Below, in pieces: positions 26,844 through 36,930 of a stretch of 64,000 nucleotides of DNA (positions are counted from its first letter, which is position 1; every line of letters begins with the position of its first letter). Origin of the DNA: Agrococcus sp. KRD186. Lineage in GTDB: Bacteria; Actinomycetota; Actinomycetes; Actinomycetales; Microbacteriaceae. The translations under genes were made by a program, and so were the position numbers. The DNA lies in assembly GCF_017168255.1 (NCBI RefSeq), contig NZ_JABFAP010000001.1:436041-500040 (forward strand), in the 5' to 3' direction. Below the pieces are notes generated by a model. It saw only the letters and a program-made list of their open reading frames with translations, was not told the DNA's origin and ran no database searches.

Positions 26844-27389
26844 TCAGCGCAGATCGATCCAGTAGCGCTCGACGCGGCCGCCGTCCGCGCCGGTGCGCAC
26901 GTCCTCGAGTTCGCCGCCCGCGCCCACGATCGTGGCGCGCGAGGGCGCGTTGTCGTCGCAGCAGATCAGCACCCGCTCGATGCCCATCGCGCGTGCCCGC
27001 TCGAGCACCAGCCGCAGCGCGGCGCTCGCCATCCCGCTACCACGTGCGGCCGGCCGCACGCCGTAGCCGATGTGGCCGCCCTCTGCGAGCAGCCAGTCGT
27101 TGAGCACGTGCCGCAGGTGGATGGAGCCGAGCACCTCGCCGGGCGCAGCCTCGTCGACGATCCACCAGCAGGTCGCGGGCACGCGGCCGTCGAGCCCCCG
27201 GCGCTGCTGCAGTCGTTGGAGCTCGAGCCAGCGCGCGAAGCCCTCCGCGGTCGTGAGCTCGTCGATCTCGAAGCCGAAGGTCGAGTAGCAGTGCAGCACC
27301 GCGCCGCCGAACTCGCGCATCGACGCGAGCCACGACGCGTGCCGCGCCTCGCTCGGCTCCACCAGTCGCACCGACGCTCGCCCACCCAT
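26844..27389 (-). CDS. GNAT family N-acetyltransferase (RimJ/RimL-like)
   Basis: This 181-residue acetyltransferase has the motif A segment HIGYGVRPAARGSGMASAAL (Arg-Gly-Ser-Gly loop) and the later RVLICCDDNAPSRATIVGAGG block typical of YjdJ/RimJ-like GNAT proteins. The acceptor is unknown. The ATG at 27389 has a minus-strand TACGAT (27396-27401) 6 nt upstream, so it is probably leaderless. It is divergent from dapA across about 130 nt. Confidence 0.88.
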   Translation of the reverse strand: MGGRASVRLVEPSEARHASWLASMREFGGAVLHCYSTFGFEIDELTTAEGFARWLELQRLQQRRGLDGRVPATCWWIVDEAAPGEVLGSIHLRHVLNDWLLAEGGHIGYGVRPAARGSGMASAALRLVLERARAMGIERVLICCDDNAPSRATIVGAGGELEDVRTGADGGRVERYWIDLR

Positions 27390-27461
27390 CCGCCGATCGT
27401 ACGATGCGGCGTCCCCAATTGAGGAGCGATGGGCGATCCGTCACGAGAGGAGGACGGATCG

Positions 27462-27494
27462 TCCTCTGCTGGGAACATCTCCTCTGCTCAGAAC
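27462..27494 (+). promoter_or_regulatory. Direct repeat TCCTCTGCTNNGAAC upstream of dapA
   Basis: TCCTCTGCTGGGAAC (27462-27476) and TCCTCTGCTCAGAAC (27480-27494) differ at 2 of 15 bases and are 18 nt apart. The second copy ends 17 nt before the dapA -10 TACCCT (27512-27517), where a -35 would sit. A short inverted repeat (GATCCGTC...GACGGATC, 27435-27460) lies just upstream. These may be binding sites for an unknown regulator. Confidence 0.4.
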
Positions 27495-27523
27495 CGTGCA
27501 ACCGGGCGCTGTACCCTGGGTGA

Positions 27524-28495
27524 GTGAGAGAGAACCCCTTCGGCCAGGTCCTGGTTGCGCTCGTCACCCCCTTCCGCGCCGACGGCGAGGTCGACTGGGA
27601 CGACGTCGAGCGGCTGATCGACGACTGCGCGACAAACGGTGTCGACGGCATCGTGGTCTCCGGCACCACCGGCGAGACCTCCACCCTCACCGACCCCGAG
27701 AAGATCAAGCTCGTCGAGGTCGCGAAGTCGGTCGCGGGCGACCGCGCCAAGGTGATCCAGGGCGGCGGCTCCAACGAGACCGCCCACGCCATCGATCTGA
27801 ACCAGCAGGCGGAGGCGGCCGGCGCCGACGGCGTCATGATCGTCACGCCCTACTACAACAAGCCCACCCAGGCGGGCGTGCTGACGCACTTCCGCATGAT
27901 CGCCGACGCCACCGACCTGCCGGTGATCCTCTACGACATCCCCGGCCGCACGGGCATCCCGATCCGCTACGAGACGATCCTGCGGGCCGCCAAGCACCCG
28001 AACATCGTCGCGGTGAAGGACGCCAAGGGCGACTTCGCCGAGGTCAGCCGAGTGCTCAACCAGACCGATCTGCTCTACTTCTCGGGCGACGACGCCAACG
28101 TGCTGCCGCACCTGGCCATCGGCGCTTCGGGCCTCATCGGCGTGACCGCCAACGTCGCGGCCAAGCCCTACCGCACCATGATCGACGCGGTGAACGCGGG
28201 CGACCTGCACACCGCGCAGGCGCAGCACCAGGCGCTCGAGCCGCTTGTGCGGGCGGTCATGACGCATGTGCCTGGTACCGTTGCAGCGAAGTACATCCTG
28301 CACGGCCTCGGCCGCATCGGCAGCCCGCGCGTGCGCCTGCCGCTGGTCGGTCCGGAGGACACCGAGGCGGCGCTCATCGAAGACGAGCTCGCACTCGTCA
28401 CGGGTGTCGACGGCCTCGACCTGAGCGAGTTCCGTCCCGACCGCAACGCTGCGGCAGGCGGTGCGCTCCCCAAGGTGCACGGCACGACGCGATAG
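27524..28495 (+). CDS. dapA: 4-hydroxy-tetrahydrodipicolinate synthase
   Basis: DapA condenses pyruvate with aspartate semialdehyde, the entry step of the diaminopimelate pathway. The 323-residue TIM-barrel protein has the Schiff-base lysine in VAVKDAKGD (Lys165), Tyr137 in ILYDIPGRTG and the GTTGETSTL substrate loop. The length is at the upper end for the family because of a C-terminal extension of about 25 residues. The start is GTG with TACCCT ending 6 nt upstream, so it is leaderless. RNase J follows 134 nt downstream, a linkage conserved across Gram-positive bacteria. Confidence 0.96.
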   Translation: MRENPFGQVLVALVTPFRADGEVDWDDVERLIDDCATNGVDGIVVSGTTGETSTLTDPEKIKLVEVAKSVAGDRAKVIQGGGSNETAHAIDLNQQAEAAGADGVMIVTPYYNKPTQAGVLTHFRMIADATDLPVILYDIPGRTGIPIRYETILRAAKHPNIVAVKDAKGDFAEVSRVLNQTDLLYFSGDDANVLPHLAIGASGLIGVTANVAAKPYRTMIDAVNAGDLHTAQAQHQALEPLVRAVMTHVPGTVAAKYILHGLGRIGSPRVRLPLVGPEDTEAALIEDELALVTGVDGLDLSEFRPDRNAAAGGALPKVHGTTR

Positions 28496-28629
28496 CGACG
28501 AGCCGGCTGCACACACCGGCATCGAACGGATGCCCCACACACGACAGAGCGCGCGAGCTGCGCGCAACCCACCACATCCGCTCACCCACCACTGCATCAC
28601 CGGGTGAGCCAAATACGAAGGAGGGCCCT

Positions 28630-30303
28630 ATGACGGCCATCATCCAGCCTGCCCCGCTGAAGGCAGGCACACTCCGCATGTTCCCGCTCGGCGGCCTCGG
28701 CGAGGTCGGGCGCAACATGACGGTGTACGAGCTCGACGGCAAGCTGCTCATCGTCGACTGCGGCGTGCTCTTCCCCGAGGAGCACCAGCCCGGCGTCGAC
28801 CTGATCCTGCCCGACTTCGGGCCCATCCGCGACCGCCTCGACGACGTCGTCGGCGTCGTGCTCACGCACGGCCACGAGGATCACATCGGGGCCGTGCCCT
28901 ACCTGCTGCGACTGAAGGCCGACATCCCCCTGCTCGGCTCGAAGCTGACGCTCGCGCTCATCGAGGCGAAGCTCAAGGAGCACCGCATCAAGCCCTACAC
29001 GCACACCGTGAAGGAAGGGCAGATCGAGCAGCTCGGGCCGTTCGAGACCGAGTACATCGCGGTCAACCACTCCATCCCCGACGCGCTCGCGGTCGCCATC
29101 CGCACCAAGGCCGGCCTGGTGCTGCACACGGGCGACTTCAAGATGGACCAGCTGCCGCTCGACGACCGCATCACCGACCTGCGCGCCTTCGCCCGCCTCG
29201 GAGAAGAGGGGGTGGATGCGTTCCTGGTCGATTCCACGAACGCCGACGTCCCGGGGTTCACGGCCCCAGAGCGCGAGATCGGCCCCGTCATCTCGCAGGT
29301 GATCGCCAAGACCACGGGACTGGTCGTCGTCGCCTCGTTCTCGAGCCACGTGCACCGCGTGCAGCAGGTGCTGGATGCGGCGGCCGAGAACGGCCGCAAG
29401 GTCGCCTTCGTGGGCCGCTCGATGGTGCGCAACATGGGCATCGCCGCCGACCTCGGCTACCTGATCGTGCCCGACGGCGTCGTGGTCGACCAGAAGAAGG
29501 CCGAGCAGATGCCTCGCAACCAGGTCGTCTTCATGTCGACCGGCTCGCAGGGCGAGCCGATGGCCGTGCTCAGCCGCATCGTCAACGGCGAGCACCGCAT
29601 CGAGGTCGGCGAGGACGACACCGTCATCCTCGCCTCGAGCCTCATCCCGGGCAACGAGAACGCGGTCTTCCGCATCATCAACGGCCTCATGCAGCTGGGC
29701 GCGAAGGTCGTCCACAAGGGCAGCGCCAAGGTGCACGTCTCCGGCCACGCCTCGGCGGGCGAGCTGCTCTACTGCTACAACATCCTCGGTCCGGCCAACG
29801 TCATCCCCGTGCACGGCGAGTACCGCCACCTGCACGCGGCGGCGCAGCTGGCGATCGACACCGGCGTGCCGCGCGAGCGCGCGCACGTGGGTGAGAACGG
29901 CACGGTGTGGGATCTGAAGGATCACCGGATCACCGTCGCCGGCCAGCTCGAGATCGGCTTCGTGTACGTCGACGGCTCGTCGGTGGGCCGCCTCGACGAG
30001 GCCGACCTGAAGGATCGCCGCATCCTCGCCGAGGAGGGCTTCATCTCCATCTTCATCGCGCTCGAGCCGCAGACCGGCAAGGTCATCGTCGGCCCCGAGA
30101 TCCACGCGCGCGGCTTCGCCGAGGACGACAAGGTCTTCGACGACATCCGACCCAAGATCGTCAAGGCGCTCGCCGAGGCGGGCGAGCAGGGCGTGCGCGA
30201 CACGCAGCAGTACCAGCAGGTGGTGCGCCGCACCGTCGGCCGCTGGGTGGGCACGCGCATCCGCCGCCGCCCGATGATCGTGCCGGTGGTCATCGAGGTG
30301 TAG
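28630..30303 (+). CDS. rnj: Ribonuclease J
   Basis: RNase J is a metallo-beta-lactamase nuclease with endo- and 5'-exonuclease activity in rRNA maturation and mRNA decay. The 557-residue protein has HGHEDH at residues 80-85, the further ligands in LHTGDFKMD and the beta-CASP region (VASFSSHVHRVQQ; FMSTGSQGEP; VHVSGHAS; VIPVHGEYRH). The C-terminal domain is present. ATG 28630 follows a strong GGAGGG. Most Actinobacteria have a single RNase J, usually acting with RNase E; this copy looks complete. Confidence 0.97.
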   Translation: MTAIIQPAPLKAGTLRMFPLGGLGEVGRNMTVYELDGKLLIVDCGVLFPEEHQPGVDLILPDFGPIRDRLDDVVGVVLTHGHEDHIGAVPYLLRLKADIPLLGSKLTLALIEAKLKEHRIKPYTHTVKEGQIEQLGPFETEYIAVNHSIPDALAVAIRTKAGLVLHTGDFKMDQLPLDDRITDLRAFARLGEEGVDAFLVDSTNADVPGFTAPEREIGPVISQVIAKTTGLVVVASFSSHVHRVQQVLDAAAENGRKVAFVGRSMVRNMGIAADLGYLIVPDGVVVDQKKAEQMPRNQVVFMSTGSQGEPMAVLSRIVNGEHRIEVGEDDTVILASSLIPGNENAVFRIINGLMQLGAKVVHKGSAKVHVSGHASAGELLYCYNILGPANVIPVHGEYRHLHAAAQLAIDTGVPRERAHVGENGTVWDLKDHRITVAGQLEIGFVYVDGSSVGRLDEADLKDRRILAEEGFISIFIALEPQTGKVIVGPEIHARGFAEDDKVFDDIRPKIVKALAEAGEQGVRDTQQYQQVVRRTVGRWVGTRIRRRPMIVPVVIEV

Positions 30304-30311
30304 CCCGCCGC

Positions 30312-30410
30312 GAGCTCGACCGCCGCGAGCTGCTGCTTCGCCTCGACCGCCCTGAGCTCGACCGCCGCGAGCTGCTGCTTCGCCTCGACCGCCCTGAGCT
30401 GCTGCTTCGC
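30312..30410. repeat. 42-bp tandem repeat (two full units plus a partial)
   Basis: Two identical 42-bp units occupy 30312-30353 and 30354-30395, and a shortened third copy runs to 30410. The array begins 8 nt after the rnj stop codon. The period is 14 codons, but no promoter, SD or plausible gene supports translation. The perfect identity implies recent duplication. Confidence 0.85.
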
Positions 30411-30468
30411 GGACCCCTTCGGGATCGAGGGACCCGTTCGAACGGGTCCCCGGATCTCGGAGGGGTCC
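30411..30468. repeat. 58-bp palindromic element
   Basis: The arms are centred exactly between 30439 and 30440. The inner 18 bp GACCCGTTCGAACGGGTC are a perfect palindrome and the outer GGACCCC/GGGGTCC arms match with a few mismatches between. A further half-copy (AACGGGTCC...GGGGTCC) lies at 30481-30508. It probably acts as the rnj terminator and looks like a dispersed intergenic palindrome. After it, up to 30677, I see only a TAGGTT -10 candidate near 30602 and a small CTCATCC/GGATGAG hairpin (30564-30581). Confidence 0.7.
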
Positions 30469-30677
30469 AGCGCTTGCCGCAACGGGTCCTCCGATCCCGA
30501 AGGGGTCCCCGCGCAGACGTTCCCTCACGCAGCGCGCGACCGCGCCGACGCCGGCGGCCGATCTCATCCGACAGGATGAGTGCCGGATGCGCACGGTTGC
30601 CCTAGGTTGGCAGGCAGGGCGCCGACGCACCACGGCGCTGCCACTCCTCCGCAGGAGGCAGCCGAGAGGACCACGCC

Positions 30678-31877
30678 GTGGCCGAGCAGCACGACGACGC
30701 GCACCCGCAGACCGACGCGCACCAGCAGACCGCCGAGCACGTCCCTGGGCGCTCACCGATGGACGAGGCGTTCGCGCCCGCCTCGCACGCCGCCGCGAGC
30801 CCCCGCGAAGCGCGGCGGCAGGCCAAGCAGCAGCACCGGCTCGAGACGCTGGAGCGCAAGCAGCTGCACCGCGCCGAGAAGGCCGCCCGCGGCCCGGGCG
30901 CCTGGCGCACCTGGGTGCTGCCGATGCTGAAGATCGGCGTGGCGGCGATCATCGCGATCGCGCTCGTCAAACTCGCCTTCTTCCCTTCGGGCGAGCCGGC
31001 GGTCGCCGAGGGCCCGATGGCGGGCGCCATGTTCGACGAGCCGGTGGCGATGGTCGAGCGCGGCTCGATCGAGAATGCCGTCTCGATCGACGGCACCGTC
31101 GTGCCGGTCGAGGCGGTGCCCATCCGCTCGACGCAGTCCGGCATGGTCTCCCGCGTCTACTACGACGACGGGCTCGAGGTCGCCGAGGGTGAGGTGCTCT
31201 TCACGGTGCGGGTCGAGTCCGAGCCCGAGCCCGATGCCGAGGGCAACCTCGGCGAGCCGAGCGCCGCGATCTGGAGCATGCGCGCGCCCGCGACCGGCAC
31301 GCTGGTCGGCTTCGACCTGCTCGCCGGGCAGATGATCGACCTGGCCGGCGAGGCGGGCGCCGTGCAGCCGCCGCAGCATCTGGTGCGCGCCTCCGTGGGC
31401 GCCGCCGACCAGTACCGGCTCACGAGCCTGCCCGAGTCGGCGACCGTCACGATCGACTCCGGCCCCGCGCCCTTCGAGTGCGCCGACGTCGCCATCCGCC
31501 AGCCGACGGGGGAGGAGGCTGCCACCGGCGCGAGCGCGACCCTCACCTGCGCGGTGCCCGACGATGTGCGCGTGTTCGTGGGCCTGTCGACGAAGCTCGA
31601 GCTCGCCGCGGGCTCCGCCTCCGACGTGCTGGTGCTGCCGACGACGGCGGTGCTCGGCAGCGCCGACGCCGGCATCGTCTACCGGCCGACGGTCGGCAGC
31701 GACGGCACGCCGGGCGAGCCCGAGGAGGTGCGCATCGAGCTGGGCATCAGCGACGGCACCTCGGTCGAGGTGCGCGCGGGCCTGTCCGAGGGCGACGAGG
31801 TGCTGCAGTTCGTGCCCGGCGCCGTCGATCCCTGCGCCGACCCCGCCACCGCCGACCCGGCCGTCTGCGGGTTCTGA
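30678..31877 (+). CDS. MacA-like efflux adaptor (membrane-fusion-type) protein
   Basis: This 399-residue protein has a charged cytoplasmic region of about 80 residues (many Gln, Arg, Lys), one membrane helix (about 92-112, IGVAAIIAIALVKLAFF) and an extracytoplasmic part. The latter has lipoyl/barrel-sandwich character: VERGSIENAVSIDGTVVPVEAV (shown in parts: VERGSIENAV; VDGLEVAEGEVLFTV-like turn at SRVYYDDGLEVAEGE). It ends with VLPTTAVLGS...EVRIELGISDGTSVEVRAGLSEGDEV, the usual C-terminal barrel, again given in parts. In a Gram-positive it would sit on the outer face with the MacB-like permease. The GTG start is preceded by CCGAGAGG. It starts a three-gene operon. Confidence 0.82.
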   Translation: MAEQHDDAHPQTDAHQQTAEHVPGRSPMDEAFAPASHAAASPREARRQAKQQHRLETLERKQLHRAEKAARGPGAWRTWVLPMLKIGVAAIIAIALVKLAFFPSGEPAVAEGPMAGAMFDEPVAMVERGSIENAVSIDGTVVPVEAVPIRSTQSGMVSRVYYDDGLEVAEGEVLFTVRVESEPEPDAEGNLGEPSAAIWSMRAPATGTLVGFDLLAGQMIDLAGEAGAVQPPQHLVRASVGAADQYRLTSLPESATVTIDSGPAPFECADVAIRQPTGEEAATGASATLTCAVPDDVRVFVGLSTKLELAAGSASDVLVLPTTAVLGSADAGIVYRPTVGSDGTPGEPEEVRIELGISDGTSVEVRAGLSEGDEVLQFVPGAVDPCADPATADPAVCGF

Positions 31878-32572
31878 TGCCGCTGCTGCACCTGCGCGGC
31901 GTCACCCGGCAGTTCGCCACCATCGACGGGCCCGCGCTGCAGATCCTGAAGGGCGTCGACCTCGACGTGGCGGCGCACGACCGGGTCTCGATCGTGGGCC
32001 GCTCGGGCTCCGGCAAGTCGACGCTGCTGAACATCCTGGGCCTGATCGACCAGCCCACCACCGGCATCGTCGAGCTCGACGGGGAGCCCGTCGCGCTCAT
32101 GGGCGGGCGGATGCGCGACCGGCTGCGCGGCGCGAGCGTCGGTTTCGTCTTCCAGCAGTTCAACCTCATCGAGGGCCTCACCGCGGCAGAGAACGTCGCG
32201 GTGCCGCTGCACTACGGCGCGGGCAGGCGCTACTGGCAGCGCCACCGGCTGGCGAGCGAGATGCTCGACCGCGTCGGCCTCAGCCACCGCATCCACACGA
32301 AGGCGACCCACCTCTCCGGCGGCGAGCAGCAGCGCGTCGCGATCGCCAGGGCGCTCGTGCGCAGCCCCCGGCTCATCCTCGCCGACGAGCCCACCGGCGC
32401 GCTCGACATCGAGACCGGAGGGCGCATCATGGATCTGCTCGACGAGGTCGCCGCCGACGCCGGCGCCGCGCTCGTCACGATCACGCACGACGTCGCCGTC
32501 GCCGCCCGCGCCCGCCGCATGCTGCGCATCGTCGACGGCCGGCTCGAGGCGACCGAGCAGGTGGCGGCATGA
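31877..32572 (+). CDS. MacB/LolD-type ABC transporter ATPase
   Basis: The 231-residue ATPase has Walker A GRSGSGKST at residues 41-49, the Q-loop FVFQQFNLIEGLT, signature LSGGEQQ at about 145 and Walker B LILADEPTGALD. The PTGALD and QFNLIEGLT wording is typical of the MacB/LolD subfamily, which couples to four-helix permeases of the MacB type by mechanotransmission. Its ATG shares one base with the upstream stop (TGATG) and its end overlaps the permease gene by 4 nt. Confidence 0.93.
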   Translation: MPLLHLRGVTRQFATIDGPALQILKGVDLDVAAHDRVSIVGRSGSGKSTLLNILGLIDQPTTGIVELDGEPVALMGGRMRDRLRGASVGFVFQQFNLIEGLTAAENVAVPLHYGAGRRYWQRHRLASEMLDRVGLSHRIHTKATHLSGGEQQRVAIARALVRSPRLILADEPTGALDIETGGRIMDLLDEVAADAGAALVTITHDVAVAARARRMLRIVDGRLEATEQVAA

Positions 32573-33813
32573 CCGACGTCGTCGCCGCCATCCAGGACGC
32601 CTGGACCGAGCTGCGCATCCACCGGGGCCGCGTGCTGATGAGCCTCATCGGCGTGACGGTCGCGATCGCCGCACTCACCGCATCCGTCGCCATCGGCGAG
32701 CTGGCCCGCTCGACGCTGCTGGTCTCGTTCGAGTCGCAGAGCGGCCGGGCGGCCACGCTCCAGGTGAACCTGTGGCAGGAGGCGCAGCCGGGCGGCGACC
32801 CGTTCGCCGGCCCCGGCACGCCCTCGAGCGCCGACTCGCTCGCGATCATCGACGCGATGGATGCCGCCGTCGAGCGCTACGAGATCGCGTACTCGAGCGT
32901 GATCACGGATGCGCAGGTCATGTTCCAGGGCGTCTCGGGCACGCAGGGTGTCGGCGTGCAGGGCGTCGAGCCCGACCACGCGGTGATGCGGCACCTGGCC
33001 GTCGCCGAGGGCCGCTTCCTGGTCGAGAGCGACCGCGCGAGGCTCGCGCCCGCCGTGGTCGTCAACCGCGGCATGCTCGCCGCGATCGGCGGCAGCCTCG
33101 AGGCGGCGCGCACGGTCGAGCTCGGCGGCGCGACGGCCGTCGTCGTGGGCGTCGTCGACCGCGGCTCGCAGGACGAGTGGCCGCAGGCGTGGATGCTGCC
33201 GCGCGACCTGCTGCGCGTGCCCGAGACGAGCGGGCCGATGTCGTACATGAACCCGCCGCGGCTGGAGGCCTGGGTGCCGGTGGAGCTGGCCGACGACGGC
33301 AAGCGGATGCTGAACCAGGACCTCACCGGGGCGCTGCCGGGCTGGAGCGTCGACACGCAGCGCAGCGACTGGCAGGCGTGGGGCGACGACTACGACCCGC
33401 TGCTGCCGCTGCAGCTCACGCTCGTCGGCACCGCAGCGGTCATCCTGCTGCTCGGTGCGCTCGGCCTCATCACCGTCGCGGTCGTCTCGATCCGGCAGCG
33501 CGTGCGCGAGTTCGGCATCCGCCGAGCCTTCGGAGCCAGCCGCGGCCGCATCTTCGTCGCCGTCATGCTCGAGTCGGTGGTCGGCACCGTGGTGGCCGGC
33601 GGCATCGGCATCGCCGTCTGCATCTTCGCCTACCGGCTGCCGGTCGTGCAGGAGCTGCTGACGCAGGGCCTGTCGGGCGGCGAGCTGCCGGGCTTCCCGA
33701 TGGCCGCCGCGATCACCGGGCTGCTCGTCTCGGCGGTCGTCGGCGCGATCGCCGGCAGCATCCCCGCCACGATCGCGGTGCGCTCGAAGGTGATCGAGGC
33801 GATCCGCTTCTGA
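32569..33813 (+). CDS. MacB-like ABC transporter permease
   Basis: The 414-residue protein has one N-terminal helix (about 22-45), a large extracytoplasmic domain (about 46-280, the MacB periplasmic-core type) and three C-terminal helices (about 284-308, 330-358 and 382-405). LGLITVAVVSIRQRVREFGIRRAFGASRGRI is the conserved coupling segment (written here in parts: SIRQRVREFGIRRAFGAS). With the adaptor and ATPase it would form a tripartite export system for peptides, antibiotics or lipids. The three genes sit between rnj and ftsK, a spot where many relatives have no such operon. The substrate is unknown. Confidence 0.9.
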   Translation: MTDVVAAIQDAWTELRIHRGRVLMSLIGVTVAIAALTASVAIGELARSTLLVSFESQSGRAATLQVNLWQEAQPGGDPFAGPGTPSSADSLAIIDAMDAAVERYEIAYSSVITDAQVMFQGVSGTQGVGVQGVEPDHAVMRHLAVAEGRFLVESDRARLAPAVVVNRGMLAAIGGSLEAARTVELGGATAVVVGVVDRGSQDEWPQAWMLPRDLLRVPETSGPMSYMNPPRLEAWVPVELADDGKRMLNQDLTGALPGWSVDTQRSDWQAWGDDYDPLLPLQLTLVGTAAVILLLGALGLITVAVVSIRQRVREFGIRRAFGASRGRIFVAVMLESVVGTVVAGGIGIAVCIFAYRLPVVQELLTQGLSGGELPGFPMAAAITGLLVSAVVGAIAGSIPATIAVRSKVIEAIRF

Positions 33814-33892
33814 TTCCCGCGCGCCTGCGCGGATTCCGCGGCATCCGGAGTGCCTCCGGCCGCGTGTCGGCGGCACGAATTAGGGTGTGCGC

Positions 33893-36868
33893 ATGTCGAG
33901 ACCCACGCCGACGCGCCCCACGGCGCCCAAGACCGCGCCCAAGAGCCGTGCGAAGGCCTCGTCGGGCGGTGCCTCGACCGGCGCCACCACCACCGGCGCC
34001 ACCACCAAGGTGCAGCGGCAGACCCGCGCCGCGAAGGCGCAGCCCGTGTTCGAGGACGACGGCCCCGGCATCGGCCTGCGCGCCTGGATGGGCCTCGCGC
34101 ACGCCACCGGTGGCGCGGCCCGCGTGTTCGGCCGCGAGTCGCTCGCGAAGGACGAGCGCCGCGACGGCGTGCCCTTCTTCCTCACCATCCTCGCCGTCTT
34201 CGGCGCGATCGTCGAGTGGATCCTGCCCGCCAACCCGGTCGCGCAGGCGATCTCGGCGTACACCTTCGGCGGCCTCTTCGGCCAGGTGGCGATCGCGCTG
34301 CCGGTGGTGTTCGTGCTGCTCGCGCTGTGGATGTTCCGCCACCCCGCCTCCGTCAGCGACAACGGTCGGGTCGGCGTCGGCCTGGCGCTGCTGCTCATCT
34401 CGGTCGCCGGCCTCTGCCACGTCATCACAGGCATGCCGGATGCGTCGCAGGGCATGCCTGCGCTGGCGAACGCGGGCGGCATCCTGGGCTGGGTCGCCTC
34501 GGCGCCGCTCGCCGCCCTGCTGACGCCGATCGGCGCGGGCATCGTCGCAGGGCTCGTCGCCCTGCTCGCGGTGCTGGTGATCACCCGCACCGCCCCGAAC
34601 CGCATCCCGGAGCGGCTGACCGACCTGTACGGCTACCTCTTCGGCGTCGACACATCGAGCGCGGAGGAGCGCGAACAGGCGCGGCGCGCGCGCAAGGAGG
34701 CGAAGGAGCTCGCGAAGGGGGAGGCCGCCGACGAGGAGCCCGTCGAGGGCGCCGATTCGCTGCCCTTCTGGCGCCGCAACGCCACCGGTCGCGAGGTCGA
34801 CCCGCCCTACGAGGACGGCGGCATCGACGACCTGGGCTTCGACGCGCTCGACCACGAGCAGGCCTACGACAGCCCCGTGGTGATCGACCGGGATCAGCCG
34901 ACCACCAAGGTCGGCCGCGTCCCCGCGGCTCCGGTCGAGCCGCTGCCGGCCGGCCCCGGCGAGGACGAACACGAGCACTACGCCACCTCGGTGCTCGCCG
35001 ACCTCGAGCACGCCGAGGAGGCGATGCGCAAGCACACGGGTGAGATCGCCGGCGAGGTGCCGGCGGCCGACGGCGCGGCGCAGGCCACCGCATCCGCCCC
35101 CGCACCCGTGCGCGAGCGCCCCTACCGGCTGCCGTCGATCGCCTCGCTCGGCCAGGGCGATCCGCCCAAGGCGCGCTCGCAGGCCAACGACGACATCGTC
35201 GCCGCGATCACGCAGGTGCTCTCGTCGTTCAACGTCGATGCCAAGGTGACGGGATTCTCGCGCGGCCCGACCGTCACGCGCTACGAGGTCGAGGTCGCGC
35301 CGGGCGTGAAGGTGGAGCGCGTCACCGCGCTGTCGAAGAACCTCTCCTACGCGGTGGCCTCCAACGAGGTGCGCATCCTCTCGCCCATCCCCGGCAAGAG
35401 CGCGATCGGCATCGAGATCCCGAACCCCGACCGCGAGACGGTCAAGCTCGGCGACGTGCTGCGCTCGCGCGCATCCGCCGACTCGAAGCATCCGATGACG
35501 ATCGGCATCGGCAAGGACGTCGAGGGCGGCTACGTGGTCGCCAACCTCGCGAAGATGCCGCACCTGCTGGTCGCGGGCTCCACCGGCTCGGGCAAGTCGT
35601 CGTTCGTCAACTCGATGATCACGAGCCTGCTCATGCGCGCCACGCCCGCCGAGGTGCGGATGGTGCTCGTCGACCCGAAGCGCGTCGAGCTCACCGCCTA
35701 CCAGGGCGTGCCGCACCTGATCACTCCCATCATCACGAACCCGAAGAAGGCAGCGGAGGCGCTGCAGTGGGTCGTGAAGGAGATGGACATGCGCTACGAC
35801 GACCTCGCGTCGTTCGGCTACAAGCACATCGACGACTTCAACGCGGCGGTGCGCGCGAACGAGATCGTGCTGCCCGCCGGCAGCCAGCGCACGCTGAAGG
35901 CCTACCCCTACCTGCTGGTCGTGGTCGACGAGCTCGCCGACCTGATGATGGTCGCCCCGCGCGACGTCGAGGATTCGATCGTGCGCATCACCCAGCTCGC
36001 GCGCGCCGCCGGCATCCACCTGGTGCTCGCCACCCAGCGGCCCTCGGTCGACGTCGTCACGGGCCTCATCAAGGCGAACGTGCCGAGCCGCTTCGCGTTC
36101 GCGGTGTCCTCGGTGACCGACTCGCGGGTCATCCTCGACCAGCCCGGTGCCGACAAGCTGATCGGCCAGGGCGACGGGCTCTTCCTGCCCATGGGCGCCA
36201 ACAAGGCCATGCGCGTGCAGGGCGCCTGGGTCGAGGAGGCCGAGATCCAGCGGGTGGTGCAGCACGTCACCGGCCAGGCGCGGCCCGAGTACCGCGACGA
36301 CGTCGCAGAGGTCGCCGAGAAGCGTGAGATCGACGCCGACATCGGCGATGACCTCGAAGACCTGTGCGCCGCGGCAGAGCTCGTCATCTCCACCCAGTTC
36401 GGCTCCACATCGATGCTGCAGCGCAAGCTGCGGGTCGGCTTCGCCAAGGCGGGCCGCCTGATGGACCTGATGGAGTCGCGCGAGATCGTCGGCCCCTCCG
36501 AGGGCTCGAAGGCCCGCGACGTGCTCGTGCCGCCGGACGGCCTTGCCGCCGTGCTGGCAGAGCTGCGCGGCGCCGGGCCCTCGGCAGCCCCCTCGGCCCC
36601 GGCACCGGCGCCGCAGCAGGCGCCCGCCCCGTCGGCGCCGGCGCAGTCCGCGCCCGCGCCCGCGTCCTCGCCGGCCGAGCCCGACGCACCCGCCGACACC
36701 GACGCATCCGCCAGCACCGACCCGTACGCCGACGATAGCGGCGCCTGGGTCGAGACCGACGACCGCTACAGCGACCCCTTCGACGAGGCGAATCGCGACG
36801 GGCTCGAGGTCGTCGAGGCCGACGGCGACGACGATGAGGACGCCTGGTCGCTGACCGGTCGCGACTGA
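33893..36868 (+). CDS. ftsK: DNA translocase FtsK/SpoIIIE
   Basis: FtsK pumps chromosome ends out of the closing septum and brings dif sites together. The 991-residue protein has a basic N-terminal tail, four membrane helices (about 85-230) and a linker rich in charged residues. The motor follows, with Walker [14 protein letters not shown] near residue 562 and [12 protein letters not shown]. The DNA-reading gamma winged-helix domain is intact ([21 protein letters not shown]). An acidic Ala/Pro tail ends it. ATG 33893 is chosen over the GTG 6 nt upstream because TAGGGT (33881-33886) ends exactly 6 nt before the ATG. Confidence 0.96.
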   Translation: MSRPTPTRPTAPKTAPKSRAKASSGGASTGATTTGATTKVQRQTRAAKAQPVFEDDGPGIGLRAWMGLAHATGGAARVFGRESLAKDERRDGVPFFLTILAVFGAIVEWILPANPVAQAISAYTFGGLFGQVAIALPVVFVLLALWMFRHPASVSDNGRVGVGLALLLISVAGLCHVITGMPDASQGMPALANAGGILGWVASAPLAALLTPIGAGIVAGLVALLAVLVITRTAPNRIPERLTDLYGYLFGVDTSSAEEREQARRARKEAKELAKGEAADEEPVEGADSLPFWRRNATGREVDPPYEDGGIDDLGFDALDHEQAYDSPVVIDRDQPTTKVGRVPAAPVEPLPAGPGEDEHEHYATSVLADLEHAEEAMRKHTGEIAGEVPAADGAAQATASAPAPVRERPYRLPSIASLGQGDPPKARSQANDDIVAAITQVLSSFNVDAKVTGFSRGPTVTRYEVEVAPGVKVERVTALSKNLSYAVASNEVRILSPIPGKSAIGIEIPNPDRETVKLGDVLRSRASADSKHPMTIGIGKDVEGGYVVANLAKMPHLLVAGSTGSGKSSFVNSMITSLLMRATPAEVRMVLVDPKRVELTAYQGVPHLITPIITNPKKAAEALQWVVKEMDMRYDDLASFGYKHIDDFNAAVRANEIVLPAGSQRTLKAYPYLLVVVDELADLMMVAPRDVEDSIVRITQLARAAGIHLVLATQRPSVDVVTGLIKANVPSRFAFAVSSVTDSRVILDQPGADKLIGQGDGLFLPMGANKAMRVQGAWVEEAEIQRVVQHVTGQARPEYRDDVAEVAEKREIDADIGDDLEDLCAAAELVISTQFGSTSMLQRKLRVGFAKAGRLMDLMESREIVGPSEGSKARDVLVPPDGLAAVLAELRGAGPSAAPSAPAPAPQQAPAPSAPAQSAPAPASSPAEPDAPADTDASASTDPYADDSGAWVETDDRYSDPFDEANRDGLEVVEADGDDDEDAWSLTGRD

Positions 36869-36930
36869 GCCCGGTCGCGACCGAGCCCGACTTGGGACGA
36901 CGACCAGCCGCGACTGGGTAGCCTGCACTC

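Noticed and set aside
29907..30605. Frame with a 14-residue repeat spanning the 42-bp units
   Set aside because: It begins antisense-like inside rnj in another frame, and nothing supports translation of the repeat.
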